DNA from: Roseomonas aerilata DSM 19363
Lineage (GTDB): Bacteria > Pseudomonadota > Alphaproteobacteria > Acetobacterales > Acetobacteraceae
DNA length: 64,000 bases
Assembly: GCF_000711725.1 (NCBI RefSeq)
Contig: NZ_JONP01000024.1
Location: forward strand, 1-64,000
Direction: 5' to 3'
Below are positions 26,656 through 35,231 of this stretch, one piece after another. Below the pieces are notes generated by a model. It made no database searches and was not told the origin of the DNA. It was given only the letters and a program-made list of their open reading frames with translations. Each line of letters opens with the position of its first letter. The stretch's first letter is position 1. Position numbers and translations under genes: made by a program.

Positions 26656-27633
26656 ATGACCACGAGACGCCGGCTGCTGGCAGCGACCACAACCGCCGTC
26701 CTTCCCCTTGGGATAGCTCGGGCGCAGGACCGGTACCCAGACCAGCCGGTCCGGCTGATCGTGCCCTTCCCAGCCGGCGGCCCCGCGGACTTAGTCGGCC
26801 GCGTGGTGGCGAAGGCGCTGGGCGACCGGTTCGGTGTCAGTTTCGTGGTGGATAACCGCGCCGGAGCCGGTGGCGTGATCGGGATCGAGGCGGTTGCGAA
26901 GTCCCGGCCCGACGGCATCACCATCGGCGTCGGCAGCGGCGGCGCCATGTCGGTGCTACCGCACCTGATGCCGCGCATGCCGTTCGACGTTGTGCGCGAC
27001 ATCCAGCCGATCACGCTCGTCATTTCGGTGCCGCAGGTGCTGGCGGTCCATCCCTCCGTGCCCGCGCGAACGGTGGGGGAGCTGATCGCGTTGATCCGGC
27101 AGCGGCCAGGCCGCCTCACCTACGCCTCCTCCGGCAACGGCAACTCGCTCCATCTGGCGATGGAGATGCTCCGCGACCGCGCGGGCGGGCTGGACGTCGT
27201 CCATGTGCCCTATCGCGGCGCCGCGCCGGCGCTGACAGACGTGGTGGCCGGCCAGGTCTCGATGATGTTTGGCGACGTTCCGGTAATGCTGCCGCAGATC
27301 CAGTCCGGCGCAGTCCGGCCGCTGGGGGTCACGGCACCCGAACGGTCCGTCGCGCTGCCCGACGTGCCGACCATGGCGGAGGCCGGCGTACAAGACATGG
27401 ATTCCGAGAGCTACTATGGGCTGATCGCCCCTTCCGGCGTTCCGCGCGCTCGGATCGACCTCCTGAACCGCGCGGCTGTCGAGGCGCTGCGCGACCCGGC
27501 GACGCGAGCGGTGCTGGTGGACCAGGGTGGCCGCGTTTCCGGCAATACGCCGGAGGAGTTCGCCACCTACATCGCGGCCGAGACCCGGAAATGGGGCGAG
27601 GTCATCCGCAAAGCGGGCGTGAAGCTTGAATAG
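26656..27633 (+). CDS. Bug/TctC-family receptor of the BKACE cassette
   Basis: Predicted length is 325 residues. It has a short twin-arginine-like signal (MTTRRRLLAATTTAVLPL) with cleavage at GIARAQDRYP (about residue 25). The ligand loop is VPFPAGGPADLVGRVV and the second hallmark is VPYRGAAPALTDVV. A GGGAGG-type ribosome site precedes the ATG. It lies 37 bp after BKACE and 24 bp before the metallo-hydrolase, so one transcript is very likely. Confidence 0.93.
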   Translation: MTTRRRLLAATTTAVLPLGIARAQDRYPDQPVRLIVPFPAGGPADLVGRVVAKALGDRFGVSFVVDNRAGAGGVIGIEAVAKSRPDGITIGVGSGGAMSVLPHLMPRMPFDVVRDIQPITLVISVPQVLAVHPSVPARTVGELIALIRQRPGRLTYASSGNGNSLHLAMEMLRDRAGGLDVVHVPYRGAAPALTDVVAGQVSMMFGDVPVMLPQIQSGAVRPLGVTAPERSVALPDVPTMAEAGVQDMDSESYYGLIAPSGVPRARIDLLNRAAVEALRDPATRAVLVDQGGRVSGNTPEEFATYIAAETRKWGEVIRKAGVKLE

Positions 27634-27657
27634 CGCGCAGGCCGAGGAGAACCCCTG

Positions 27658-28557
27658 GTGCCCATGATCCCGGCTACCCAGGTGCCCGGCGTCTACCACC
27701 GGCGCGTCGGCGACATCCTGGTGACGGCGCTGCACGACGGCCACCAGGACGTGTCAATGACTACCGTGCTCGGCATCGACCCGGCCGAGGCCGCGGCCAT
27801 GCTCGGTGCCGCACGCCGCCCGGTGCCGCGCCGCACGACGGTCAACGCCTTCGTGCTGCGCGACGGGCGGCGCACGGTGCTGGTCGACGCCGGCTGTGGC
27901 CCCCGGGGCGCGGCTACGGCCGGCCGACTGGCGGCAAATCTTGCTGCCGCTGGGCTGTCGCCGGACGACGTCGACCTTGTGCTTATGACGCACCTGCACC
28001 CCGACCATTTCGGTGGGCTGCTCGACAGCACCGGCGGGGCCGCCTTTCCCCGCGCCGACCTGCTGCTGCACGAGGCCGAGCATGCCCATTGGAACGACGA
28101 CGCGGCCATGATGCGGCTGGAGGACCCGGCACGGCGGAAAGTCTTCTTTCTCAACGCGCGCGAGGCGCTGGCGGCCTATGCCGGGCGGCTCAGCACCTTC
28201 GCGGTGGGCGAGGTGTGTTCGGGCGTGACGGCGGTGTCCCTGCCAGGCCACACCCCCGGACACACCGGCTACCGCGTCGCGTCTGGGGGCCGGTCGCTGT
28301 TGATCTGGGGCGACATCGTCCATGTTCAGGAACTGCAGGTGCCGCGGCCCGAGGTAACGATGTTGGTGGACGTGGACCCGCCCGCCGCGATCGCCACGCG
28401 TCGCGCCATCCTGGCCGAGGTTGCCGACCGGCGCGAGGGCATTGCCGGCATGCACTTGCATTTCCCTGGCTTGGCACATGTCGTGCGGGAGGGGGACGGC
28501 TTTCGGCTGCTACCGGATGCCTGGTCCACTGACCTCGCCGGCGACGCCCCGGCCTGA
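27658..28557 (+). CDS. Metallo-beta-lactamase-fold hydrolase
   Basis: A 299-residue enzyme beginning with GTG at 27658 (GAGGAG upstream; an ATG at 27664 is the alternative). The zinc ligands are H112-L-H114-P-D116-H117 (THLHPDHFGG), a His in LPGHTPGHTGY, an Asp in IWGDIVHVQ and a final His in MHLHFPGLAH. The overall form fits the large metabolic branch of this superfamily (lactonases, glyoxalase-II-like and sulfatase-like hydrolases), and it has no export signal. It is diverged from the lactonase-like protein at 17417. It probably acts before BKACE, opening an ester or lactone. Confidence 0.85.
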   Translation: MPMIPATQVPGVYHRRVGDILVTALHDGHQDVSMTTVLGIDPAEAAAMLGAARRPVPRRTTVNAFVLRDGRRTVLVDAGCGPRGAATAGRLAANLAAAGLSPDDVDLVLMTHLHPDHFGGLLDSTGGAAFPRADLLLHEAEHAHWNDDAAMMRLEDPARRKVFFLNAREALAAYAGRLSTFAVGEVCSGVTAVSLPGHTPGHTGYRVASGGRSLLIWGDIVHVQELQVPRPEVTMLVDVDPPAAIATRRAILAEVADRREGIAGMHLHFPGLAHVVREGDGFRLLPDAWSTDLAGDAPA

Positions 28558-28569
28558 GGGAGGTCCGCC

Positions 28570-29355
28570 ATGCCCTGGATCGAGACGCCTCACCTCTCCA
28601 TGCGTTACGAGGCGGCCGGCGACGGCCCGGAGACGCTGCTGCTGCTGCACGAGATGGGCGGCACGATGGAGAGCTGGGACGACGTCCTTCCCTTGCTCTC
28701 GCCGTATTATCGGGTGATCCGCTACGACCAGCGCGGTGCCGGGATGACGGAACGGCCCCCCGGCCCTTACGGCATAAGAGAGGCGGGGCAGGACGCCTTG
28801 GCGCTGCTGGACGGGCTCGGCGTGCCAGGGCCGGTCGTGCCGGTGGGCACTGCCGTGGGCGGCGCAGTGGCGCTGCATCTGGCTTCAGCTTATCCGAAAC
28901 GGATTCGGGCTGCCGTCGCGACCTCTCCCGCCACTGGCGTGCCGGAGGGGGCCCGCCAGGCGCTGCTCGACCGAGCCAACGAGGTAGAAGCCAGGGGCCT
29001 GCGCAGCTTCGTCGGGCAGGGACTGGATCTGGGCTACCCGCCGCCGCTGCGCGGCGACGTGGCGCGCTTTGCCCGGACACGGGCGCAGCGCCTGGCGGCC
29101 GACGCCGTGGGGCAGGCAGCGACGATGCGGATGCTGGCCAAGCTGGACATGCGGGCGGCTCTGGGCCGAATCCGCTGCCCCGTGCTGGTCCTGGCCGGCA
29201 CTCACGACCTGGGCCGCCCGCCCGCCCGCGTGGCGCCGGTGGCTGCCGCCATCCCAGGCGCAACCTATCGGGTGGTGGAGAGCGGCCATTTCATGGCGAT
29301 CCAGACGCCAGAGCTGCTGGCCAAGGCCGTTACAGATTTTTTGAGTGCCCTATGA
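28570..29355 (+). CDS. Alpha/beta hydrolase with Ala at the nucleophile position
   Basis: A 261-residue alpha/beta-fold protein. The oxyanion HEMGG at residues 27-31 replaces the usual HG, and the RYDQRGAGMTERP strand-turn, the acid region GTHDLGRPP and the terminal His in ESGHFMAIQTPE are all where they should be. The nucleophile elbow, normally G-x-S-x-G-G, reads G93-T94-A95-V96-G97-G98, so the catalytic Ser is an Ala. Either the protein is not a Ser-hydrolase (some lyases, dioxygenases and perhydrolase-like members of the fold use other chemistry), or Thr94 acts in its place, or it is a binding protein. The reading frame is otherwise intact and well preserved, which argues against simple decay. 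Confidence 0.85.
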   Translation: MPWIETPHLSMRYEAAGDGPETLLLLHEMGGTMESWDDVLPLLSPYYRVIRYDQRGAGMTERPPGPYGIREAGQDALALLDGLGVPGPVVPVGTAVGGAVALHLASAYPKRIRAAVATSPATGVPEGARQALLDRANEVEARGLRSFVGQGLDLGYPPPLRGDVARFARTRAQRLAADAVGQAATMRMLAKLDMRAALGRIRCPVLVLAGTHDLGRPPARVAPVAAAIPGATYRVVESGHFMAIQTPELLAKAVTDFLSAL

Positions 29356-29772
29356 CCCGCATAAGTGCTGCAGCATCAGCGTCAATCAAATCACAGGCCG
29401 CTGCAGCCTTCGTTTGAGTCTTCTCGAGGGTCTTGCGGCAGTCGACGGGCTCTTTGCCCAAGACTGATCGACGTCACACGCTTGCTTGGTCCGCCGTTTT
29501 CGCGGTGGCGAGACTAGAAGGGCCGCCGGCAACCCCCGACGGGTTGGCTGGCACCATGGCCAGCGCAAAGGTTGGAGCAGCTGAAAGCTGCGGCGCGATC
29601 AGGCCAAGGGCCGGCTTGTCGCTGGATGCGAGCAAAGCTCCAGCAGCGGATCGAGGCGAGGCTGCGTCTCCAGCGTCTCGACAAAAGCCATGAGGCGGGA
29701 AACCGATCAAAGAATTTTGAGCGATAGAGAGGTTCGACTGCCAACATCAACTCAACTCTATATAGAAGCCGC
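29356..29772. other. Intergenic stretch, no gene recognised
   Basis: About 420 bp between two convergent cassettes. Short protein-like pieces occur, for example a plus-strand RLSLLEGLAAVDGLFAQD ending near 29465, and a Lys/Arg/Gln-rich frame MRAKLQQRIEARLRLQRLD ending near 29720, but neither has a start with a ribosome site or a family I know. It probably holds terminators of both cassettes and debris of a lost gene. Confidence 0.35.
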
Positions 29773-30750
29773 TCATTCCGGCTTCGCGTCGGAGAGCCGC
29801 ACGGCCCCGTGCCAGCGTGCGGTCTCGGCCGCGATATAGCTCTTGAACTCATCCGGACTCATTGGTCTCGGATCGGCTGCCTGCTCGGTGAGGGCATAAC
29901 GCATCTCCGGGGTGCCGAGCATCCGCACGACGATGGAGGCGAGGCGTTCCACGATCGCGGCCGGTGTTCCGGCTGGTGCAGCGAGGCCGTTGCCGCCAAC
30001 GCTTTCGAAGCCAGGCATTCCTGCCTCTGTTGTGGTCGGCACATCCGGGAGAGCGCCGATCCGCTCCGCCGAGGTGACGGCAAGGGCGCGCACCTGCCCC
30101 CCGCGCACGAGCGGTACGGCGGAGGGCGAGGTGGCGAAGGTGAGCTGCACCTGTCCGCTCACCACATCCGTCACCGCCTGGGGCGCCCCGCGATAGGGAA
30201 CGTGCACCATGCGGGTGCCGGTTGCCTTGGCGAAGAGCTCGGCTGTCAGGTGGGGCTGGCTGCCGCTGCCGGGGGAGCTGTAGTTCAGAACGCCCGGGCG
30301 TGCCCGCGCGTAGTCGATCAGCTCCCGCAGGGTTGTGACGGGCAGGGCGGGGTTCACCAGCAGCACTTGCGAAACTGTGGCGATCAGACCGATCGGCGCA
30401 AAGTCCCGGAGGACGTTGTAGGTGATACGCCCCTCGAACAGGCTGGCGTTGATGAAGTGGATCGTGGAGATCAGCAACAGGGTGTAGCCGTCCGGCGTGG
30501 CCTTTGCGACTGCATCAGCCCCGATATTGGCGGCACCGCCCGCCCGATTGTCTACGATGAACGGTTGCCCCGTCTCAGCGGCCAATCGGTCCGCCGCGAG
30601 CCGGGCAAGGATGTCGGAGGTGCCGCCGGGCGGGAAAGGGACGATGATCCGTACAGGGCGTGTGGGATAAGCCGTTTGCGCGCGCGCCGCAGGGGCGGCG
30701 AGCCCGCCCAGCGCCCCCAGGATGGTACGGCGCTTCGCCTCGTTGTTCAT
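29773..30750 (-). CDS. Bug/TctC-family receptor, last gene of the molybdenum-hydroxylase operon
   Basis: Predicted length is 325 residues. The signal MNNEAKRRTILGALGGLAAP is short with an RR pair, and cleavage is near ARAQTAYP (about residue 25). The ligand loop is VPFPPGGTSDILARLA and the second hallmark is VPYRGAPQAVTDVV. It starts 25 bp after the signal-less Bug-like gene, with an AGGGAGGAAAG-type ribosome site upstream, and is thus the second secreted receptor in this operon besides the one at 35228. Confidence 0.92.
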   Translation of the reverse strand: MNNEAKRRTILGALGGLAAPAARAQTAYPTRPVRIIVPFPPGGTSDILARLAADRLAAETGQPFIVDNRAGGAANIGADAVAKATPDGYTLLLISTIHFINASLFEGRITYNVLRDFAPIGLIATVSQVLLVNPALPVTTLRELIDYARARPGVLNYSSPGSGSQPHLTAELFAKATGTRMVHVPYRGAPQAVTDVVSGQVQLTFATSPSAVPLVRGGQVRALAVTSAERIGALPDVPTTTEAGMPGFESVGGNGLAAPAGTPAAIVERLASIVVRMLGTPEMRYALTEQAADPRPMSPDEFKSYIAAETARWHGAVRLSDAKPE

Positions 30751-30775
30751 GCTTTCCTCCCTTGTCGGGGTGTCA

Positions 30776-31705
30776 TCAGTCCGGTCGGCTCTCCCGCGCC
30801 AGGCCGAGAGCCCTTAATTCAGCGGCCATTGTCGCGTCTTCCTCGCGCAGGAAGGCATGCAGCGCCTCGCCAATCAGGAAGGTGTCGGACCAGTGGCGCC
30901 GGGTGAGCTCGTCGCGCCATGTCGCGCTGGCCGTCGCGGTCCGCAGCGCGCTCTCCCAGAAGGAGATCGCCTCCGGCGCGAGGCTGGCGGGGCCGATCAC
31001 GCCGCGCCAAGGACCCGCGACGAGGTCCAAGCCCGCTTCCCGCCAAGTCGGCACGCCAGCGTAGACGCCGGCCATGCGGCTGGGCGCGGAGACGGCTATG
31101 CAACGAACCGTGCCTGCCGCCAGCTCCGGCACCGGGCTGGCAGCGGTTATAACGCCGAGCTCGGCCTGTCCCGCCAGCACATGGGCGATAGCATCGCGCG
31201 CGCTGTCGAAGACAGTCAGGGCCAGCGCCGCCACCGCGCCCCCGGCATGGCGGGTCAGCTTCGCGAGGGCGATATGATTGGCGTTGCCGATCGCCGTCGC
31301 CAGGGCGACGGGCAGGCCTGCCGTGTTCTCTCCCAGGTGGCGCAGCAGGTCGCCCGCATCCCGGATTCCGGAGTCCGGGCGCACGATGAAGGAGAGGTAT
31401 TCCGTGTAGAGGTTGCAGAGCGGCGTGAGGGATTCCCATGCCAGCGCGCTGACTCCCATCACCCGGTTGCTGAGGATCGTCGGCGAGTTGATCGCCAGGC
31501 GGTGCGCCTCGCCCGGGTGGCGCGCGAGGTCGTCCCAGGCATTGCCGCCGCCCCGCCCGGGGATGTTGACCAGGGTCATCGGTGCCGGGACCAACCCCCC
31601 CTCCGCCATGATTGCCAGCAGCGCGCGCGCGGGACGGTCCTGCCCGCCTCCTGCCGGGGTGCCGGCCAAGAGCGCCACCTCCCGCTCCGGCTTCCAATCC
31701 GTCAT
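30776..31705 (-). CDS. Bug/TctC-like protein lacking a signal peptide
   Basis: A 309-residue protein with the TctC fold signature but starting directly at the mature domain: MTDWKPEREVALLAGTPAGGGQDRPARALL, where the ligand loop AGTPAGGGQD begins at about residue 14. The start is firm, because a good AGGGAGAGAG ribosome site precedes it and the upstream molybdopterin-subunit gene ends only 12 bp before, leaving no room for an export signal. It lacks the V-P-Y-R-G-x-A-P hallmark; the corresponding region reads ALTVFDSARDAIAHVL. It should therefore stay in the cytoplasm. Roles as an intracellular ligand sensor, a substrate-delivery or allosteric protein for the hydroxylase, or a catalytically repurposed binding protein are all open. 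Confidence 0.85.
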   Translation of the reverse strand: MTDWKPEREVALLAGTPAGGGQDRPARALLAIMAEGGLVPAPMTLVNIPGRGGGNAWDDLARHPGEAHRLAINSPTILSNRVMGVSALAWESLTPLCNLYTEYLSFIVRPDSGIRDAGDLLRHLGENTAGLPVALATAIGNANHIALAKLTRHAGGAVAALALTVFDSARDAIAHVLAGQAELGVITAASPVPELAAGTVRCIAVSAPSRMAGVYAGVPTWREAGLDLVAGPWRGVIGPASLAPEAISFWESALRTATASATWRDELTRRHWSDTFLIGEALHAFLREEDATMAAELRALGLARESRPD

Positions 31706-31717
31706 CGGCTCTCTCCC

Positions 31718-33880
31718 TTAGCCCATGGCCTGGGCGATATTATCGGGGGTGAAGGGCAGCGTGCGGACGCGGACGCCGAGCGCGTCGTGGATGGCGTTGG
31801 AGATGGCGGCGACCGTCGGGCCCGTCGCGCACTCGCCGGTGCCGAGCGGCGGCGCCTCGGGACGCGGCAGCAACTGCACGGACACCGCCGGTACCTCGGA
31901 GAAGCGCAGGATCGGGTAGGTGTCCCAGCTGTTGCTGGTCACCCCACGGCCATCGAAGGTCACCTCTTCCTTCAGCGCGATGGACACAGCCTGCACCGCA
32001 CCGCCCTCGATCTGGTGCGCTGCCCCTTCCGGATTCACCACCTCGCCGGCATCCGCCGCGATCCAGAGGCGGCGGACGCGCACCCTCTCCTCCGCCTCCA
32101 CCTCGGCGACCACGGCACACCAGGCGCCACTGCCCTTATAGCGAGCGAAGGCAAGGCCGCGGCCCACCCCCTCGCCACGCCCGCCCGGCGGGGGGCCGGC
32201 CATGGCCACCACGGCCTCGATCACCGCGCGCGCGCGCGGGTCGTCGAGGTGGGCGAGGCGGTAGGCTACCGGATCGCGGCCGGCGGCCAGGGCGAGCTCG
32301 TCCATCACGCTCTCGATCGCCAGTACGTTTGCCATCGCACCGAGTGCCCGGAAGGACGAGGTGCGGAGCGGCATCTCCAGCCAGCGGTGCACGCGGACCG
32401 AGAGGCCGCCAGTTCGATAGGCTGGCATCGCGTTCCGGTCGGCGCCGCCGCCGCCGGCCGGGGCCGGGTTCAGCGCGACCGGTGCGGGAAAGGGCACCGC
32501 CAGGTGGCTTGCAGCCAGGAGCGAGGGGGTTTCGGAGAAGCCGGGGCGGCTGAGATGGCCGTTTCCATAGATGTCGTGCGTCCAAGACAGCAGGGTGCCG
32601 TCCTCGGCCACCTCGGCCTCCACGGTCACGAGGTTGGCGGCGCCAAAGGGCGCCCAGCCCAATTCGTCCTCACGGCTCCATTGCACGCGCACGGGCCGGC
32701 CGGGCGTAGCGCGGGCCACGAGGGCGGCGTCCAGCGCCACGTCGTCGGCGCCGTTGTGGCCGTAGCAGCCCGCTCCCTCGCGGTGGTGCACTACAATCCG
32801 CTCCGCCGGCAGGCGCAGGGCTAGGCCGAGGTCGCGGCGCAGCGCGAAGATGCTCTGCGAGTGAGACCAGACCTCCAGCCCCGCTTCCGACCAGCGCGCG
32901 ACGGCGCAGCAGGTGCCGATGGAGGCGTGGGCCATGTAGGGCCGGAAGAACGTGGCCCGCAGTGTGCGCGCCGGCGCCGCGCCGGCACCTGGGCGATCAG
33001 CGATAGGGGTGGTCTCGACCGGGCCGGCACGGAAGCGATCGGCCAGCTCGGGCGCGGGCGGTAGCGTGTCCCGCTCCGCCCAGCGGGCGCGGGCGGCCAC
33101 GCGGGTGGCGGCGCCGGCTGCCTCGGCCTCGGTCGCGCAGACCACTGCCAGGAAGCTGCCATCTACCACCAGGCGTGCCCCCGCCGGGGCTTCCGGCAAC
33201 GCCTCCAGCCGCGCCTCGCGGGAGGGAGGGCGGATGATCCGCGCAAACATCATCCCGGGCAGGCGCATGTCGTGCAGGAAGCGCGGCGCGCCGAAGACTT
33301 TGTCTGGCAGGTCCAGCCGCGGCGCCGCCGTACCGGCGACCCGGCGGGCGGCGGCGGGCTTGGGTGCCACGTCATGCGGCGTGTCGCATTCCAGAAGGCC
33401 CGAAGCGGCCTCCCTCCAGTAGGAGCCAACGGCGCGGCCATCCGGCCCGATGAAGGTGCCGTCCTCCACTCGCAAGGACTCCAGCGGCACGCCGCTGCGC
33501 TGGGCGACGACGCCGAGATGGATGGCGCGCGCCGCCGCACAGGCATGGCGGACCGCTAGGCCACTGTCCTGCACGGAACGGCTGCCTGAGGTGACGCCCT
33601 CGTTGGGGCTGTGATCCGTGGCGGCTGCCTCCACCGAGATGCGCGCGAAGTCCACATCCAGCTCGTCCGCCGCGATTTGCGCGAGGGCGGTCAGGATGCC
33701 CTGGCCAATTTCCACCTTCCCTGGGGTGACCACCACGCGTCCCTCAGGCAGCAGGCGCAGCCATTGAGAGAGGCGGCGGTTGGCCTCCAGGCTGCCGGGA
33801 AGCCTGGGTGGGGCGGACGGGGGGCCGACATCGGCGCTGCGCGGCGGCGCGGCATCCGGTGCGGGACGGGCGCTGCTCAT
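31718..33880 (-). CDS. Molybdopterin-binding subunit of a xanthine-dehydrogenase-family hydroxylase (IorB/NicB type)
   Basis: Predicted length is 720 residues. The order of segments is the one of isoquinoline 1-oxidoreductase beta and nicotinate dehydrogenase NicB: the N-terminus begins with a molybdopterin segment (VVVTPGKVEIGQGILTALAQ, about residues 49-68), then the small a/b hammerhead domain (LDLPDKVFGAPRFLHDMRLP), then the main cofactor domain. The catalytic Glu lies in the terminal GTGECATGPTVAAISNAIHDA region. There is no Tat leader and no C-terminal cytochrome c domain, although many homologues of this type have one or the other. The enzyme should hydroxylate a carbon next to nitrogen in a heteroaromatic ring, or oxidise an aldehyde. 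The start overlaps the 2Fe-2S gene stop (ATGA). Confidence 0.9.
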   Translation of the reverse strand: MSSARPAPDAAPPRSADVGPPSAPPRLPGSLEANRRLSQWLRLLPEGRVVVTPGKVEIGQGILTALAQIAADELDVDFARISVEAAATDHSPNEGVTSGSRSVQDSGLAVRHACAAARAIHLGVVAQRSGVPLESLRVEDGTFIGPDGRAVGSYWREAASGLLECDTPHDVAPKPAAARRVAGTAAPRLDLPDKVFGAPRFLHDMRLPGMMFARIIRPPSREARLEALPEAPAGARLVVDGSFLAVVCATEAEAAGAATRVAARARWAERDTLPPAPELADRFRAGPVETTPIADRPGAGAAPARTLRATFFRPYMAHASIGTCCAVARWSEAGLEVWSHSQSIFALRRDLGLALRLPAERIVVHHREGAGCYGHNGADDVALDAALVARATPGRPVRVQWSREDELGWAPFGAANLVTVEAEVAEDGTLLSWTHDIYGNGHLSRPGFSETPSLLAASHLAVPFPAPVALNPAPAGGGGADRNAMPAYRTGGLSVRVHRWLEMPLRTSSFRALGAMANVLAIESVMDELALAAGRDPVAYRLAHLDDPRARAVIEAVVAMAGPPPGGRGEGVGRGLAFARYKGSGAWCAVVAEVEAEERVRVRRLWIAADAGEVVNPEGAAHQIEGGAVQAVSIALKEEVTFDGRGVTSNSWDTYPILRFSEVPAVSVQLLPRPEAPPLGTGECATGPTVAAISNAIHDALGVRVRTLPFTPDNIAQAMG

Positions 33881-34350
33881 GCCGGGACGCCCCGCATCGA
33901 GGCGGCGGCCCGCAGCACGGCGCGGATGATGCGGTTATGCGCGCCGCAACGGCAGAGATTGCCATCCAGCGCCGTGCGCACCGCCGTCTCGTCCGGATCG
34001 GGGATCCGCTCCAGAAGGGCGGCGGCGCTGACGAGGATGCCGGAGAGGCAGTAGCCGCATTGTCCAGCTTGCTCCTCCAGGAAGGCCGTCTGCAGCGGAT
34101 GCGGCGCGGTGGGTGTGCCGAGCCCCTCCACGCTACGGACCCGCCGCCCCGCCACTGCATCCAGCACCAGGGTGCAGGAAGGAACCGGCTGCCCGTCCAG
34201 CAGCACCATGCAGGCGCCACAGGCCTCCGCCCCACAGCCCCAGCGCGTGCCGAACAGGCCGAGCCCGTCCCGCAGGGCATGGACCAGGGGTGTCTCCGGT
34301 GGCAGGTCCAGCATGACGGGCGCCCCGTTCAGCTCGAAGGCCACGGTCAT
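33877..34350 (-). CDS. 2Fe-2S subunit of the molybdenum hydroxylase (IorA/NicA type)
   Basis: A 157-residue protein with both clusters: the plant-ferredoxin-like site C39, C44, C47, C59 (GCGAEACGACMVL) and the all-helical site C98, C101, C133, C135 (QCGYCLSG ... NLCRCGAHNR). Length and motif spacing are those of small subunits of CO dehydrogenase/IorA-type enzymes. The start at 34350 overlaps the stop of the upstream amidohydrolase (ATGA) and the end overlaps the large subunit, so the three are translationally coupled. No FAD subunit gene is present; the two-subunit form usually passes electrons to a cytochrome or azurin-like acceptor encoded elsewhere. Confidence 0.95.
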   Translation of the reverse strand: MTVAFELNGAPVMLDLPPETPLVHALRDGLGLFGTRWGCGAEACGACMVLLDGQPVPSCTLVLDAVAGRRVRSVEGLGTPTAPHPLQTAFLEEQAGQCGYCLSGILVSAAALLERIPDPDETAVRTALDGNLCRCGAHNRIIRAVLRAAASMRGVPA

Positions 34351-35231
34351 GCGCCGAAGCCGTAGAGGATCGCGGGATTGTCCACGAGGATGCGGTCGCG
34401 CAGCGCCGCGTCCGGCACCCATGCCGCCAGAAGGTCCAGCAGTTCGGCGTCGTTCGGCATCACGCCCTTCAGCATCACGTGGGGCCAGTCGCTGCCCCAG
34501 ACGATGCGGTCCGGTGCGGCGTCCACTGCGGCACGGGCCAGCGGTGCCGCGTCGGCGTAGGGCGCTCGGTCGGCCGATGAGATGCGGTAAGGGCCGGTCA
34601 GCTTCGCCCAGCAGGCGCCGTCCCGCAAAAGGGCCAGGAACTCGCGGTAGGCGGGGTGCGTCAGCGCGTCCGAGGCAGGGGTGTAGCCGATATGGCCGAC
34701 CACGACCGGGATGGGCAGGCGGCGCGCGATCGCCAGGAAGTCCGGGCTGTCGTGCACGTGCACCAGCAGCTCCGCGTGCCAGCCCAGGAGCCGTACACGC
34801 GCGGCCACTGCCTCCAGCGAGGCCAGCGAGCGGAATGGCATCCCGCCCTTGTCCACGAGGTTCACGCGGAAGCCGCGCACGCCGCCCGCGTGCAGGCGCT
34901 CCAGCTCCGCCTCCGTTACCGCCTCCGTCACCGAGGCTACGGCGCGCAGGCGGGCCGGGTCCTCCGCAACGGCGTCCAGGATCGCGCGATTGTCGGTGCC
35001 GTGCACGCTCGCCTGCACCAGCACGGCGCGGCCGATCCCGAGCGCCGCGTGCAGCCTCTGCATTTCGGCCGGAGGCGAGTCCGGCGGCGTGTAGCCGCGC
35101 GTGGGCTGGTAGGGGTAGCGATCCGCGGGGCCGAAGACGTGCAGGTGGCAGTCGCAGGCGAGCGGCGGCACGGCGAAGGACGGCGCGCGCGGCGCACGGT
35201 CCGGTGCGGCGCAGAGGGGGGCCTCGCTCAT
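34347..35231 (-). CDS. Amidohydrolase_2 family lactonase (2-pyrone-4,6-dicarboxylate lactonase-like)
   Basis: A 294-residue TIM-barrel enzyme. The HxH motif is H29-L-H31 in ACDCHLHVFGPADRYPY, the string typical of LigI. Later ligands are in VVVGHIGY (about residue 180) and in WGSDWPHVMLKG, with the catalytic Asp. LigI opens the lactone of 2-pyrone-4,6-dicarboxylate without a metal. Relatives in other pathways open five- or six-membered lactones of hydroxylated ring-cleavage products. Placed between a Bug receptor and a molybdenum hydroxylase with ATGA overlaps on both sides, it probably acts on a product of that hydroxylase or on its precursor. Confidence 0.88.
   Translation of the reverse strand: MSEAPLCAAPDRAPRAPSFAVPPLACDCHLHVFGPADRYPYQPTRGYTPPDSPPAEMQRLHAALGIGRAVLVQASVHGTDNRAILDAVAEDPARLRAVASVTEAVTEAELERLHAGGVRGFRVNLVDKGGMPFRSLASLEAVAARVRLLGWHAELLVHVHDSPDFLAIARRLPIPVVVGHIGYTPASDALTHPAYREFLALLRDGACWAKLTGPYRISSADRAPYADAAPLARAAVDAAPDRIVWGSDWPHVMLKGVMPNDAELLDLLAAWVPDAALRDRILVDNPAILYGFGA

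Noticed and set aside
30857-32824. 655-codon plus-strand open frame
   Set aside because: Antisense to the signal-less Bug-like gene and the molybdopterin-subunit gene; no ribosome site and shadow-like composition.
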